64,000 bases of DNA. It comes from Streptomyces sp. Ag109_O5-1 (GTDB taxonomy: Bacteria; Actinomycetota; Actinomycetes; Streptomycetales; Streptomycetaceae). The notes beneath the pieces were generated by a model that was not told where the DNA came from, made no database searches, and saw nothing but the letters and a program-made list of their open reading frames with translations. The translations under genes were made by a program, and so were the position numbers. The stretch covers positions 9,114,001 to 9,178,000 of the forward strand of contig NZ_RKQF01000001.1 of NCBI RefSeq assembly GCF_003814875.1, written 5' to 3'. This document shows, in pieces, positions 31,165 to 40,787 of this stretch (positions within the stretch are counted from its first letter, which is position 1; every line of letters begins with the position of its first letter).

Positions 31165-31533
31165 GTGACCTTGAAGATCCACATCGATGACAGCGCGCCG
31201 CCGTACGAGCAGGTACGGGCGCAGATCTCCGAGCAGGCGCGAGGCGGGGTGCTGCCGGTGGGGTACCGGCTGCCGACGGTCAGGGGGCTGGCCGAGTCGC
31301 TGGGCCTGGCGGTGAACACGGTGGCCAAGGCGTACCGGGCGCTGGAGACGGACGGGGTGATCGAGACGCGGGGGCGCAACGGAACGTTCGTCGCGGCGGC
31401 GGGGTCGGCGGCGGAGCGGGAAGCGGCGGTCGCCGCGCAGGCCTATGCCGACCGGGTCCGGCGGCTGGGGTTGCCGGAGGAGGAGGCCCTGTCCGCGGTG
31501 CGGGACGCCCTGCGGGCGGCTTACGGGGGATAG
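31165..31533 (+). CDS. Short GntR-family regulator (YtrA type)
   Basis: A 122-residue repressor. The GntR winged HTH covers most of it: SAPPYEQVRAQISEQARGGVLPVGYRLPTVRGLAESLGLAVNTVAKAYRALETDGVIETRGRNGTFV (in parts; recognition helix AVNTVAKAYRALE). Only a short helical tail follows, as in the YtrA subfamily, which usually controls ABC transporter operons. Here the divergent neighbour is the GNAT-DUF402 unit, a possible target. The GTG at 31165 follows GGGAG by nine bases. A hairpin with a T-rich minus-strand tail lies beyond the end. Confidence 0.88.
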   Translation: MTLKIHIDDSAPPYEQVRAQISEQARGGVLPVGYRLPTVRGLAESLGLAVNTVAKAYRALETDGVIETRGRNGTFVAAAGSAAEREAAVAAQAYADRVRRLGLPEEEALSAVRDALRAAYGG

Positions 31534-31619
31534 GGAGTTGCCGGTCGGTTGCTGAGCAGGGCTCGGCACCGCCGGATTGCGCCGCGGCGGCTGATCGCCG
31601 TTGCGGCGGAAAAAGATCA

Positions 31620-31645
31620 AGCGGCTGGGAAGCATCTCAGCCGCT
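31620..31645 (-). terminator. Terminator with the DUF72 stop codon in its stem
   Basis: AGCGGCTG (31620-31627) pairs with CAGCCGCT (31638-31645). On the minus strand the stem is followed by TGATCTTTTTC, a rare true T-tract for this genome. The stop of the DUF72 gene is at 31637-31639, in the stem and loop edge. Confidence 0.65.
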
Positions 31646-32407
31646 CGTGGCCGGCTCCGGCGTCCTCGTCACCGTCAGTCCCGCGCGCTCCGCCGCCTGC
31701 CCGAACGCCGCCGCGTCCCGCACCGCCGCTCCGCCCGGGTCGTTGTTGAAGTACGTGTAGATGTCGGCGCTCTCGGGGTACGCCGTGGCGATGCGGTCGA
31801 TCCAGGTTTCCAGGGAGCGGCGGCCGTAGCGCGGCCAGGGTGTGGCACGGCCCTCGTGGAAGCGGACGTAGGCCCAGTCGGTGGTGCGCCAGAGCGGGGT
31901 CATGGGGTGGGCCTGGATGTCGGCCCAGCACAGGGCCGCTCCCCGGGACTCCAGGACCTCGCGGGTCTGCCGTGTCCACCAGGAGTCATGGCGGGGTTCC
32001 ACCGCGACGCGCGTGCCGCGGGGGAAGCACGCCAGGCACGTGTCCAGCAGGGCCGGGTCCGCCTTGAGCGTCGGCGGGAGCTGGAGGAGGACCGGGCCCA
32101 GCCGGTCGCCCAGGCCCGCCGCGTGGGTCATCAGGCGGTCGACCGGCTCCTCGGGGTCCTTGAGGCGTTTGATGTGCGTGAGATAGCGGCTCGCCTTGAC
32201 CGCGATCACGAAGTCCGCAGGGACCCGCTCCCGCCAGGACGCGAAGTTCTCCCTCGACGGGAGGCGGTAGAACGCGTTGTTCAGCTCCACCGTCGTGAAG
32301 CGCGCCGCGTACTCCTCCAGCCACAGCCGCATGGGCACATCGGCCGGGTACAGGACGCCCCGCCAGTCCTTGTACTGCCAGCCCGACGTTCCGATGAACA
32401 GGGGCAT
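31637..32407 (-). CDS. DUF72 (YecE-like) protein
   Basis: A 256-residue protein of the DUF72 family, a TIM-barrel fold. The hallmarks are present in order: FIGTSGWQYKDWRGVLYP at the N-terminus, FTTVELNNAFYRLPSRENFASW, FVIAVKASRYLTHIKRL, VLLQLPPTLKADP, VAVEPRHDSWW, DWAYVRFHEG and IYTYFNNDPGGAAVRDA at the end. Its function is unknown; a role linked to iron-sulfur biology or nucleic acid has been suggested for relatives, but I cannot support one here. The ATG at 32407 follows GGGGGT. It is convergent with the GntR gene. Confidence 0.93.
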   Translation of the reverse strand: MPLFIGTSGWQYKDWRGVLYPADVPMRLWLEEYAARFTTVELNNAFYRLPSRENFASWRERVPADFVIAVKASRYLTHIKRLKDPEEPVDRLMTHAAGLGDRLGPVLLQLPPTLKADPALLDTCLACFPRGTRVAVEPRHDSWWTRQTREVLESRGAALCWADIQAHPMTPLWRTTDWAYVRFHEGRATPWPRYGRRSLETWIDRIATAYPESADIYTYFNNDPGGAAVRDAAAFGQAAERAGLTVTRTPEPATSG

Positions 32408-32448
32408 ACCCCCATCAAAGCACTACAGGTGCCGCCCTGCTCCAGGCG

Positions 32449-33543
32449 CTACAGGTACAGCCCCGCGTCCGCGCCCTCCCGCGCCCCCGGTACCGACGTC
32501 GGTGACGTGCCCCGGCGCAGTGCGTACAGCTCCGCCAGGGTCGCCCCGTCCCGGCCCACGCCTTCCTCCGTGCCGAGCCAGTTCACCGCCTCGCTGTGGG
32601 TCAGCGGGCCCACCTCGATCCGGGCCAGGCAGCGGCCCGGGCGGACGACGGCCGGGTGCAGACGCTCCAGGTCCTCGTTGGTGGTGACGCCGACCAGGAC
32701 GTTGCGGCCCTGGCCGAGCAGGCCGTCCGTGAGGTTCAGCAGCCTCGACAGCGCCTGGCCCGCCGTGTGCTTGGCCTCGCCGCGGATCAGTTCGTCGCAG
32801 TCCTCCAGCAGGAGCAGCCGCCAGCGGCCCTTGCCGGCGCCGTCCTCCTCGCCGATCGCGATGTCCATCAGATAACCGACGTCGGAGAAGAGCCGTTCGG
32901 GGTCGAGGACGCAGTCCACCTGGCACCAGTCCCGCCAGGAGCGGGCCAGGGTGCGCAGCGCGGAGGTCTTGCCGGTGCCCGGCGGGCCGTGCAGGAGCAG
33001 CAGCCGGCCCGCGATGTCCTCCGGCGTCGTCTTCATCAGGCGGTCCATCGCGTCCGCCACCGGCGCCGTGTAGTTGGCGCGGACCTCGTCCCAGGTGCCG
33101 GCGGAGATCTGCCGGGTGGTGCGGTGCGGGCCGCGGCGCGGCGAGACGTACCAGAAGCCCATCGTCACGTTCTCCGGCTGCGGTTCCGGCTCGTCCGCCG
33201 CGCCGTCCGTCGCCTCGTTCAGCACCTTCGAGGCCAGCTCGGCGGTGGTCGCGGTGACGGTCACGTCCGCGCCCCGGTTCCAGCGGGAGACGAGGAGGGT
33301 CCAGCCGTCGCCCTCCGCCAGGGTCGCGCTGCGGTCGTCGTCGCGGGCCACCCGCAGTACCCGCGCCTCCTTCGGCAGCAGGGTCGCCCCGGTCCGCACC
33401 CGGTCGATGTTGGCCGCGTGCGAGTACGGCTGCTCGCCCGTCGCGAAGCGGCCGAGGAACAGCGCGTCGACGACGTCGGACGGAGAGTCGGAGTCGTCGA
33501 CGTTGAGCCGGATCGGCAGCGTCTCGTGCGGCTTGGCAGACAT
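32449..33543 (-). CDS. DUF5925 AAA-type ATPase
   Basis: A 364-residue protein from the ATG at 33543. The N-terminal half (to about 170) is a Streptomyces-specific domain (DUF5925) with PIRLNVDDSDSPSDVVDALFLGR. The C-terminal half is an AAA ATPase: Walker A LLLLHGPPGTGKTSALRTLA, Walker B RWRLLLLEDCDELI, sensor-1 VLVGVTTNEDLERLHPAVVRPGR, which includes the arginine finger-like VVRPGR. Substrate and partner are unknown; the AAA part resembles BCS1/FtsH-type modules. A longer frame to 33645 exists, but its extra residues lack family character. It lies 41 bases from the DUF72 gene in the same direction. Confidence 0.88.
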   Translation of the reverse strand: MSAKPHETLPIRLNVDDSDSPSDVVDALFLGRFATGEQPYSHAANIDRVRTGATLLPKEARVLRVARDDDRSATLAEGDGWTLLVSRWNRGADVTVTATTAELASKVLNEATDGAADEPEPQPENVTMGFWYVSPRRGPHRTTRQISAGTWDEVRANYTAPVADAMDRLMKTTPEDIAGRLLLLHGPPGTGKTSALRTLARSWRDWCQVDCVLDPERLFSDVGYLMDIAIGEEDGAGKGRWRLLLLEDCDELIRGEAKHTAGQALSRLLNLTDGLLGQGRNVLVGVTTNEDLERLHPAVVRPGRCLARIEVGPLTHSEAVNWLGTEEGVGRDGATLAELYALRRGTSPTSVPGAREGADAGLYL

Positions 33544-33718
33544 GCCGCCATGATCCGCCACCGGGGCCCGCAGCGCACCCGTTTTCCGAAGTGGGCGGGG
33601 AGTGTCGGGTGTGCACCGAGCTTCCGGAGTATCCGAAGTGCCCACCCGGCTCTGTTACAGAGCTGTCGATCCGCGATACCTGCCCCCGGGGCGATTTCCG
33701 CCATTAATGTTGTCCTTG

Positions 33719-35140
33719 ATGGGACGTCATGGGTGGAATTCGGGGGCTCGGCGGTGGCGGCTCACCGCCCTGCTCGGTGTGGGCGTGGCCGCTCTCGCCC
33801 TGATCGTGGCACTGGTCAACACGCTTCCAGGGGGCGGCGGCACCGCGGGCACGACCCGCGACGGCGACAAGGTGCACGGCACCCCGGGCACCCCGCCGGA
33901 CAAGACGGAGCCGTACGTGGGCTGGGGCTTCACGCACACCCAGTACAGCGCCGACGAGGGCAGCGGGGCCGCCACCGAGCGGGTCGAGAGCCTGCTGGCC
34001 AAGGACGCCGGGATGCCGCAGGACCAGGCCATCATGGGCTGGGGCGCCGACAACCCCGAGCCGGTGAAGGGCCGTTACGACTTCGGCGCCCTGGACCGCC
34101 GGGTCGACTTCATGCGCAAGTCGGGCGGCACCCCGGTGATCACCCTGTGCTGCTCGCCGGACTGGATGAAGGGCGGCAAGGCCGGCGTCGACAACACGAA
34201 CTGGAGCCAGGCCGCCCTGGAGACCGCGCCCACCCCCGACCACTACCAGGACTACGCGGACCTCGCCGCGACCGTCGCCAAGCGCTACCCGGACGTACGG
34301 CACTTCATCGTCTGGAACGAGTTCAAGGGCTTCTGGAACAACGCGAAGGGCCGCTGGGACTACGAGGGCTACACCGAGCTCTACAACCTCGTCTACAAGG
34401 CGTTGAAGGCCGTGAACAAGGACATCATGGTCGGCGGGCCGTACCTCGTCATGGACAGCTTCGACCCGCGCCAGACCGAGAACGCCTCCACCACCCTCAA
34501 GGGCGACTGGGGCGTCCTGGACCAGCGGGTCGTCGACGCCTTCGACTACTGGAACACCCACAAGGCGGGCGCCGACTTCGTGGTCGTCGACGGGTCCAGC
34601 TACACCAACGACGACGACCTGCTGCCCGACGAGTTCGCGGCCACGCAGAAACTGACGTACGTCAGCGAGTGGATCCGGAAGCAGACGCACGACCTCCCGC
34701 TGTGGTGGGCCGAGTACTACGTCGAGCCCGCCGACGGCAACGACCGGCGCGACGGCTGGACCGAGGAGCACCGGGTCGCCGTCCAGGCCACCGGCATGAT
34801 CGCCCTGGTCGAGGGCGGCGCCGACTCCGGCTTCTACTGGAACCCGGAGGACGAGAAGGGCGGCGACTGCCCCGGCTGTCTGTGGACGACGACCGACAGC
34901 GGGGACGGCGGGCAGGAGCTGCCCATGTACGACCTGGTGTCGAGGTTCGGGAAGGCGTTCCCGCCGGGGACCACATACGAGACGGTCTCCGTCGCCAAGG
35001 ACGACGTACCCAACGTCCGCGTCCTCGCCAGTGCCAGGACGATCCTGGTCGTCAACACCCTCGACCGGGCGATCAGCGCCCAAGTGGACGGCAAGCGGTT
35101 CGACATGCAGCCGTACGAGGTGAAGTGGCTCATCAGGTGA
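33719..35140 (+). CDS. Membrane-anchored glycoside hydrolase, GH39-like
   Basis: A 473-residue extracytoplasmic glycosidase. A membrane anchor (ALLGVGVAALALIVALVNTL) follows a short arginine-rich start, then a Gly/Thr/Pro linker. The barrel contains HFIVWNEFKGFWNN (acid/base Glu in WNEF), KDIMVGGPYLVMDSF, WWAEYYVEPAD (probable nucleophile Glu) and ADSGFYWNPEDEKGGDC. Clan GH-A enzymes of this type act on xylosides or exopolysaccharides such as PslG-like substrates. The start is uncertain: ATG 33719 lies eight bases after a TAATGT box, with another ATG at 33707. It converges on the exopolysaccharide operon and probably trims or releases the polymer that operon makes. Confidence 0.85.
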   Translation: MGRHGWNSGARRWRLTALLGVGVAALALIVALVNTLPGGGGTAGTTRDGDKVHGTPGTPPDKTEPYVGWGFTHTQYSADEGSGAATERVESLLAKDAGMPQDQAIMGWGADNPEPVKGRYDFGALDRRVDFMRKSGGTPVITLCCSPDWMKGGKAGVDNTNWSQAALETAPTPDHYQDYADLAATVAKRYPDVRHFIVWNEFKGFWNNAKGRWDYEGYTELYNLVYKALKAVNKDIMVGGPYLVMDSFDPRQTENASTTLKGDWGVLDQRVVDAFDYWNTHKAGADFVVVDGSSYTNDDDLLPDEFAATQKLTYVSEWIRKQTHDLPLWWAEYYVEPADGNDRRDGWTEEHRVAVQATGMIALVEGGADSGFYWNPEDEKGGDCPGCLWTTTDSGDGGQELPMYDLVSRFGKAFPPGTTYETVSVAKDDVPNVRVLASARTILVVNTLDRAISAQVDGKRFDMQPYEVKWLIR

Positions 35141-35196
35141 CCCGGGAGAACCGGGAGCACCGGGTGAGCCACTTCGGACCCCTCACCTGAGGTCGG

Positions 35197-38100
35197 TCAC
35201 TTGAGGGTCAGGAACCGCTGCGCCAACGACGCCAGCAGCACCGCCAGCAGCGGCAGCGAGAACCAGAAACTGCCCTGCAGCAGACGGATCTGACGCACCC
35301 CGGGCCGTACCGAGACCCGGACCACCTCGCGTGCCGTCAGGAGCAGGATCAGCGCCACGGCGGCGAGACCGCCGATCACCGACCACGGCGTCCAGGTGAT
35401 CCGCGGCCCGATCGGCCCCGGATCCGGCTTCGCGACCGCGCCCGCGGGCTGCTTGCGCAGCGCGTACATGGTCACGTCGTCGTTGACCAGGACCTTCTTC
35501 AGCCCCTGCCGGTTGTCCAGGTTCTCGACCAGCCGGCTCTCCCAGGTCGCCGAGTACCCGGCGTCCATCTGGAGATAGGTCACCTGACTCCTGTTGATCA
35601 TCAGATACGAGTTCGGGCCGGCGTCCTTGAGCGCCTTGACCAGGCTCGACACCAGGACCGGGTCGGTCGGCGCGAGAGTCGGCACATAGTCGACCCGCTC
35701 CATGTCCTTCGCGCCCCACGGAATCGCCGGGGTGACGTCGTTGACCGTGTCGTTGCTCAGCCACAGCAGCCGTACCGTCGGCTTGTCGTGGGCGTAGACA
35801 TAGTCCATGGCGGCGACCTCGCCGGGCCGCACCCGCTCGAAGGACTCGTTGCCCCAACGGGCCACCAGGAAGCCGCCCATGAGCAGCAGGCCCGCCAGCA
35901 GCGCGGCCACCGGGGCCAGACTGACCCGGTCCTTCTCGCGCTCCTTCTCGGTGGCACCGGTGCGCGGGAACAGGGCGAGCGCGGCGAGCAGGGCCGCGCC
36001 CGGCAGCGCGAACATGAAGACGCGCAGCGCCATCTCGCCGCCGTACGACTGCATGCCGAAGCCCAGGAACGGGACGAAGGTCAGGACCAGCAGGGAACGC
36101 TCGCGGTACCGGTGGAAGCGGCGGCGCCACCAGCCCCAGACCGCGAACGCCATCATGCTGCCGGCCAGCAGGACCCGGACGTACAGGACCAGTTTGTGGG
36201 TCGAACTGCCGCCCTGGATACGGCCGGAGACGGACGTGGTGACATTGTTGCCGACCCCGCCGACCCCGCCGAACAGCTCGTTGAAGTGACCGGACCAGTA
36301 CGGCTCGGCCATGAAGCCCAGCCAGACGGCCGCGACCACCCCGAACAGGATGGGCAGGCCGCGCAGTTCGGACCTGCCGATCAGGACCAGGGCGGCCAGT
36401 ACGCCCAGCATCACGAACGGGGTGAGCTGGTGCGCCGGGACGGTCGCCGCGAACAGGCCGATCAGCACCATGAGGAGCACGGCCTGCTGGCGGCGGTCGG
36501 CCGGCTCGACCTCCGCCTCGCCCGGACGGTACTTCGTCCAGATCACGTGCGGGGCGCGGAACCAGACGAGCAGGATCGCCACGAACACCAGATAGAGCAG
36601 ATAGGTGAAGCCCTGCGGGGAGAAGTAGTCCTGGCCGACCCAGCCGCACAGCACGAAGATCCAGATGCCGGTCCACTTCGCCCGCCAGCTCGCCCGCAAC
36701 GACCGTACGAGCAGGAACATCGGTGCCAGATAGGCCAGTTGGATGAAGGTCGGCCACCAGCGGATGACCTCGGTGAAGTCCGTGACCCCGCAGGCCTTGC
36801 CGATGAACGCGGCCGCCGCGAAGAACCCGGGCCAGCTCCAGCGGGCGTCCAGGTCGGGTACGGCCGAGCCGGTGCGGTCGATGTAGTCGATGAAGCCGAG
36901 ATGCTGCCAGGCGGTCGGGAAACGCGGCTCCGTCTCGATGACCGCCGGTAGCGCGTGCAACGACACGACCGTCGCCAGCAGGGTGACCAGCAGCAGCGCC
37001 TTGTGCTCCCGGCGCAGCCACAGCAGCGCGGCGAACACCGTGATCAGCAGCGCCGCCCCGACCAGCGTCGGCAGCGGGAGCACCGAGATCAGCCCCAGCC
37101 CGCCCATCCGGTCCAGGCCGGCGTCGTCCAGCCGGGCCGCCGGCACCCAGTACAACAGCAGCGCGGCGACGAGGAGGCAGCCGAGGACGACCCCCGGGCG
37201 GGTGGGCGTCAGCCGCTCCCGCAGCGAGAGCGCAGGCGCGGACTCCTCGGGAGGCTCGGCCGGCGGATCGCTCTTCCCCTGCGGTACGACCGCCTCCCCG
37301 AACGGCGCGTCGACCTCCGCCTCCTTCAGCAGTGAGGCCTCGGCAGGACCGAGCGAGGCCTCCGAGCCCGGTTCACGCTGTTCCACGGGCAACCCCAGGT
37401 TCCGCGGTGGGCGCAGTGCCCATGTGGGCCGGTCGGCAGGCCGGGCGTCGGGTCGTACAACGGGCGTCCCCGTGGGCGGAGTTCCCGGACCCGGCCGGAC
37501 GTCCGGCCGCCGTTCCACGTGGTCGAAGTCGACATGGATGCCGAGGGCGAGGGTGTCGGAGTCCAGCGCCCAGGCCGGACCCCGCCTGCGCGGCGGCGCG
37601 GCGGGCGGGGCCTCGCGCGCCCCCAGGTCGGCGAGGTCCCCGTCCGGTGCCGCGCCCTCCGGTACCTCGGCCGCGGCCGCCCGGAGGGTCCTCCAGAGCT
37701 TCGGCGCGGCGATCGTCACGATCACCGCGAGGCTGGAGATCTCGGCCACGCCCGCGCCGGTCAGTCCCATCCGGGGCAGCAGCAGCAGGGTCAGGCCGAG
37801 CACCAGCACGCACAACAGGCCCTGCAGCCAGGCCAGTCCGCCCGTGCGGCTCTGCGCCCGCAGCACCGCGAAGTACGTCTCCATCACGACCCGGAGCAGC
37901 GCGCCGACCGCGAACCAGCGCAGCAGCGGGGTCGCCGCGTCCGCGTAACCGGGGCCGAACACGCCGAGGATCCAGGGCGCCCCGAAGAACAGCACCGTGC
38001 AGATGGGAATCATGATCCGGGCCATCCGCTTCAGCGCGGCCCGGGTGTTGGCCGCGAGGCGGGCCGGGTCGTGCGAGCCCTCGACGGTCAGCGAGGCGCC

Positions 38101-39012
38101 CATGTTGATGGCGAGCAGGTTGGTGGTGCCGCCGATGGTGGTGGTGATGTAGAAGTACGCGTTGTCCTTGGAGCTGACCTGCGAGGCGATGATCACCGGG
38201 ACCAGGTAGACCACGGCGAGGGAGAACAGCGAGCCGGTGTAGTCGCCGGCCAGGAACCTGCCGATCTCCTTCAGCGTGGGCGGTTTCGCGTGGTCCGCGG
38301 TGGTCTTGATGTGCCGGGGCACCAGCCGCCGGAACACCAGCCAGCCCAGCGGTACGAACGAGGTGGCGATCGCGGCGACCCAGGAGACGAAGACACCGGC
38401 CATCGGGATCGCCGCCGCGAAGGCGACAAGGAGCGCCAGCTTCACAGCGGAGAAGACAGTGTTGCCGACCGGCACCCAGGGCGCGCTGCGCAGCCCGGTC
38501 AGCACGCCGTCCTGGAGTGTGAGCAGGTTCCAGGCGATCACGGCGACGACGAACCCGAGCCCGGGCAGCGGCCCGTGCAGGAAGCGGTACGACGGTCCCC
38601 ACACGCCCAGGGTCATCAGGAAGACGCCGGCGGCCAGTGCCACGATCAGCGAACTTCCCGCGTAGGTGCGGAAGATGAGTCGTCCGGTGGCTTTGCCCGC
38701 GACCGGTATGAAGCGGGCCAGGGCGCCGGTCAGGGTGACCGCGGTCAGGCCCGCGAGGAGCTTCATGGCGGCGATGGCGGCGGAGCCCTGGCCGACCGCG
38801 GACTCCGAGTAGTAGCGGGCCGCGGCCAGCCAGAAGCCGAGGCCCAGCACGGCGGAGATGCCGGTGTTGAGCATCAGCGCATAGGCGTTCCGGAAGAGCG
38901 GGCTGCCGCCGGACGGGCCTTTCCGTCCGGGCAGGCGAAGACGGCGCCCCGACTGCTCGGGCGCCGGCGTCTGGGTGGTCGCGGCCTCGGTTGTGGTGGT
39001 CGTGTCAGACAC
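35197..39012 (-). CDS. Flippase (Wzx/MATE-like) fused to a membrane glycosyltransferase/polymerase-like domain
   Basis: A 1271-residue polytopic membrane protein. Residues 1 to about 470 resemble polysaccharide flippases of the MVF/MATE group: GGSPLFRNAYALMLNTGISAVLGLGFWLAAARYYS (in parts), AALKRMARIMIPICTVLFFGAPWILGVFGPGYA and about 12 hydrophobic segments. A Pro/Ala/Asp-rich cytoplasmic linker of about 170 residues follows. From about 640 to the end a second module has 11-13 membrane segments (VVLGCLLVAALLLYWVPAARL onward), PDLDARWSWPGFFAAAAF, a long extracytoplasmic loop, and LYALRKQP before the last segments; it looks like a polyprenyl-linked glycosyltransferase or polymerase. The GTG start overlaps the deacetylase stop by eight bases. 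One chain thus seems to combine flipping with a later glycan step. Confidence 0.82.
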   Translation of the reverse strand: MSDTTTTTEAATTQTPAPEQSGRRLRLPGRKGPSGGSPLFRNAYALMLNTGISAVLGLGFWLAAARYYSESAVGQGSAAIAAMKLLAGLTAVTLTGALARFIPVAGKATGRLIFRTYAGSSLIVALAAGVFLMTLGVWGPSYRFLHGPLPGLGFVVAVIAWNLLTLQDGVLTGLRSAPWVPVGNTVFSAVKLALLVAFAAAIPMAGVFVSWVAAIATSFVPLGWLVFRRLVPRHIKTTADHAKPPTLKEIGRFLAGDYTGSLFSLAVVYLVPVIIASQVSSKDNAYFYITTTIGGTTNLLAINMGASLTVEGSHDPARLAANTRAALKRMARIMIPICTVLFFGAPWILGVFGPGYADAATPLLRWFAVGALLRVVMETYFAVLRAQSRTGGLAWLQGLLCVLVLGLTLLLLPRMGLTGAGVAEISSLAVIVTIAAPKLWRTLRAAAAEVPEGAAPDGDLADLGAREAPPAAPPRRRGPAWALDSDTLALGIHVDFDHVERRPDVRPGPGTPPTGTPVVRPDARPADRPTWALRPPRNLGLPVEQREPGSEASLGPAEASLLKEAEVDAPFGEAVVPQGKSDPPAEPPEESAPALSLRERLTPTRPGVVLGCLLVAALLLYWVPAARLDDAGLDRMGGLGLISVLPLPTLVGAALLITVFAALLWLRREHKALLLVTLLATVVSLHALPAVIETEPRFPTAWQHLGFIDYIDRTGSAVPDLDARWSWPGFFAAAAFIGKACGVTDFTEVIRWWPTFIQLAYLAPMFLLVRSLRASWRAKWTGIWIFVLCGWVGQDYFSPQGFTYLLYLVFVAILLVWFRAPHVIWTKYRPGEAEVEPADRRQQAVLLMVLIGLFAATVPAHQLTPFVMLGVLAALVLIGRSELRGLPILFGVVAAVWLGFMAEPYWSGHFNELFGGVGGVGNNVTTSVSGRIQGGSSTHKLVLYVRVLLAGSMMAFAVWGWWRRRFHRYRERSLLVLTFVPFLGFGMQSYGGEMALRVFMFALPGAALLAALALFPRTGATEKEREKDRVSLAPVAALLAGLLLMGGFLVARWGNESFERVRPGEVAAMDYVYAHDKPTVRLLWLSNDTVNDVTPAIPWGAKDMERVDYVPTLAPTDPVLVSSLVKALKDAGPNSYLMINRSQVTYLQMDAGYSATWESRLVENLDNRQGLKKVLVNDDVTMYALRKQPAGAVAKPDPGPIGPRITWTPWSVIGGLAAVALILLLTAREVVRVSVRPGVRQIRLLQGSFWFSLPLLAVLLASLAQRFLTLK

Positions 39013-39805
39013 GGGAACGGCTGGCCTTCCGGCGGACCTGGCGGGCTCTGCGGAGAACGGCGTACCCCTTGGTGAGGGCACGGTCCCTGGCGAAGTTGCG
39101 GGCGATCGCTCGGCCTTCGAGCAGTCGCGTGAACTCCTCGGCGTCGGTGCTGCGGCGTACGGTGACGCGTTGCAGCGCGTACGGACCCTGGTGGCGGCGG
39201 GCGAGGCCGTTGCCGACCGCGAGCGCCTGGGCGAACCCGCACTCGCGCACGGCCCGCCGGACCCGGCGGCTGGAGTAGCCGTACGGGTAGGCGAACGAGG
39301 ATGGTGCGGCGCCCAGTTCCTCGGTGACGATCTCCCGGCACCCCACCAGCTCCGTGCGCAGCCGGTCGTCGTCCAGCTGGTCGAGCTGCGGATGGGTGTG
39401 GCTGTGGCCGCCGATCTCGCAGCCGGCGCCCGCGAGTTCGCGCACCTGGTCCCAGTCGAGCATGGTGTCCAGGCCGCATCCGGTGTCGTACGCGCCCCTG
39501 ATCCAGCCCGTCGAGACGAACAGGGTGGACGCGAAACCGTGCTTGGCGAGGACCGGCAGGGCATGGCGGTGCACGCCCTCGTAGCCGTCGTCGAAGGTGA
39601 TCAGGACGGGGCGGTGGGGGAGTGGGCCTCCCGAGCGCCAGTTCGCCGCCAGGGCGGCCGTGGTGACCGGGGTCAGCCCCAGGTCGCCGATGAGCGCCAT
39701 CTGCTCGGCGAACGCCTCCGGCGCCACCGAGAGCGCGCGGGTGGCGTCGTTCGGTGCGGTCGCGACCGAGTGGTACATGAGGATCGGCACCGGTGCCTCA
39801 GCCAT
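39005..39805 (-). CDS. Polysaccharide deacetylase (NodB-type)
   Basis: A 266-residue carbohydrate esterase 4 enzyme. The NodB motifs are visible: VLITFDDGYEGVHRHALPVL (motif 1, catalytic base Asp in TFDDG), EIGGHSHTHPQLDQL (motif 2, His ligands in HSHTH), and FAYPYGYSSRRVRRAVRECGF (motif 3). A short N-terminal segment (PILMYHSVA) is typical. It probably removes acetyl groups from amino sugars of the exported glycan. It lacks an obvious signal peptide, so it may act in the cytoplasm or on lipid-linked intermediates. Its start overlaps the preceding glycosyltransferase stop by eight bases and its stop overlaps the flippase fusion start, so expression is tightly coupled. Confidence 0.92.
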   Translation of the reverse strand: MAEAPVPILMYHSVATAPNDATRALSVAPEAFAEQMALIGDLGLTPVTTAALAANWRSGGPLPHRPVLITFDDGYEGVHRHALPVLAKHGFASTLFVSTGWIRGAYDTGCGLDTMLDWDQVRELAGAGCEIGGHSHTHPQLDQLDDDRLRTELVGCREIVTEELGAAPSSFAYPYGYSSRRVRRAVRECGFAQALAVGNGLARRHQGPYALQRVTVRRSTDAEEFTRLLEGRAIARNFARDRALTKGYAVLRRARQVRRKASRSRV

Positions 39806-40787
39806 GGGTTCCCCCCTCGATCTCGGCGACGGAGAAGGTCGCCCCGCCCCGCCGTGCCCGTACGCTGCCCACCACATAGCCGCCGGCCGCCGTCAGCACC
39901 CCGGCGACGATCGCGCCGGCCCGGCCCGCGCCGCCCGGCCGGGCCAGCAGTGCGTCCCGCAGGCCACGAGCGACCCCGGCGGGCAGCACACGCGTGGTGT
40001 ACCGGCGTTCGGACTCCAGGCCCTTGTCGGCGCCCACGCTGCGGGCGACGAGGGCCTTGGAGAGGCCCTCGGCGTAGGCGCGGGTGCGGAAGTAGCCGAA
40101 GTGTTCGCGGGCTTCCGGGACCCGGTGGTGGATCACCGCGCGGTCGTCGATGAGCAGTACGGCGTCCGGGCGGGCCCGGGTGAGGCGGATGCACAGCTCC
40201 GTCTCCTCGCAGCCCAGCGGGCGCTTGTCGCCGTCGCGGCCGATGCCGGTGGCGAAGCCGCCCGCCGCGTCGAAGGCCGTACGCCGGAAAGAAGCGTTTC
40301 CCCCGAGGACGTTGCGGACCCGGACCCGGCCGGCGGGCAGGCCCTTGTAGGTGCAGCCGACCACCCAGTCGAACTCCTCCGGGAACCAGTCCGGCCGGCG
40401 GCCCGAGGCCCAGATCGGCATGGTCCGGCCGCCGACCGCCATCACCCTGGGGTCGGCGTACCCCTCGGCGAAGCGGCGCAGCCAGTCCCGCTCGGCCACG
40501 GCGTCGTCGTCGAGGAAGGCGATCACCTCGCCGTAGGAGGCGGCGATGCCCGTGTTGCGGCCCGCGGACAGGCCGCGGGGGCCCGCGTTGGCGAGCACCC
40601 GCACCTCCGCGCTCTGCTTGTACTCCTTCGTGAGCCGTTCCAGGAGCGCCGGGTTGTGGTCGACGACCAGCAGGGTCTCCAGCGCAGGGTACGACTGGGC
40701 GTGCACCGAGGAGACCGCCGCGAGGATGTCCTCCCAGCGGTCCTCGGTGTAGACGCAGATCACGACGGAGATGTCGGGATCGCTCAA
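39798..40787 (-). CDS. Glycosyltransferase family 2, with C-terminal extension
   Basis: A 329-residue GT-A glycosyltransferase. The fold starts ISVVICVYTEDRWEDILAAVSSVHAQSYP, then ETLLVVDHNP, GLSAGRNTGIAASYGEVIAFLDDDAVAERDW with the metal-binding DDD, and VRVRNVLGGNASFRRTAF. GCEETELCIRLTRARPDAV carries the ED-like catalytic site. The C-terminal 60 residues include a hydrophobic stretch (AGAIVAGVLTAAGGYVVG), possibly membrane-associated. The TTG start at 40787 has GGGGAGA seven bases upstream and overlaps the previous gene's stop as TTGA. It probably elongates the lipid-linked oligosaccharide. Confidence 0.9.
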   Translation of the reverse strand: MSDPDISVVICVYTEDRWEDILAAVSSVHAQSYPALETLLVVDHNPALLERLTKEYKQSAEVRVLANAGPRGLSAGRNTGIAASYGEVIAFLDDDAVAERDWLRRFAEGYADPRVMAVGGRTMPIWASGRRPDWFPEEFDWVVGCTYKGLPAGRVRVRNVLGGNASFRRTAFDAAGGFATGIGRDGDKRPLGCEETELCIRLTRARPDAVLLIDDRAVIHHRVPEAREHFGYFRTRAYAEGLSKALVARSVGADKGLESERRYTTRVLPAGVARGLRDALLARPGGAGRAGAIVAGVLTAAGGYVVGSVRARRGGATFSVAEIEGGTHG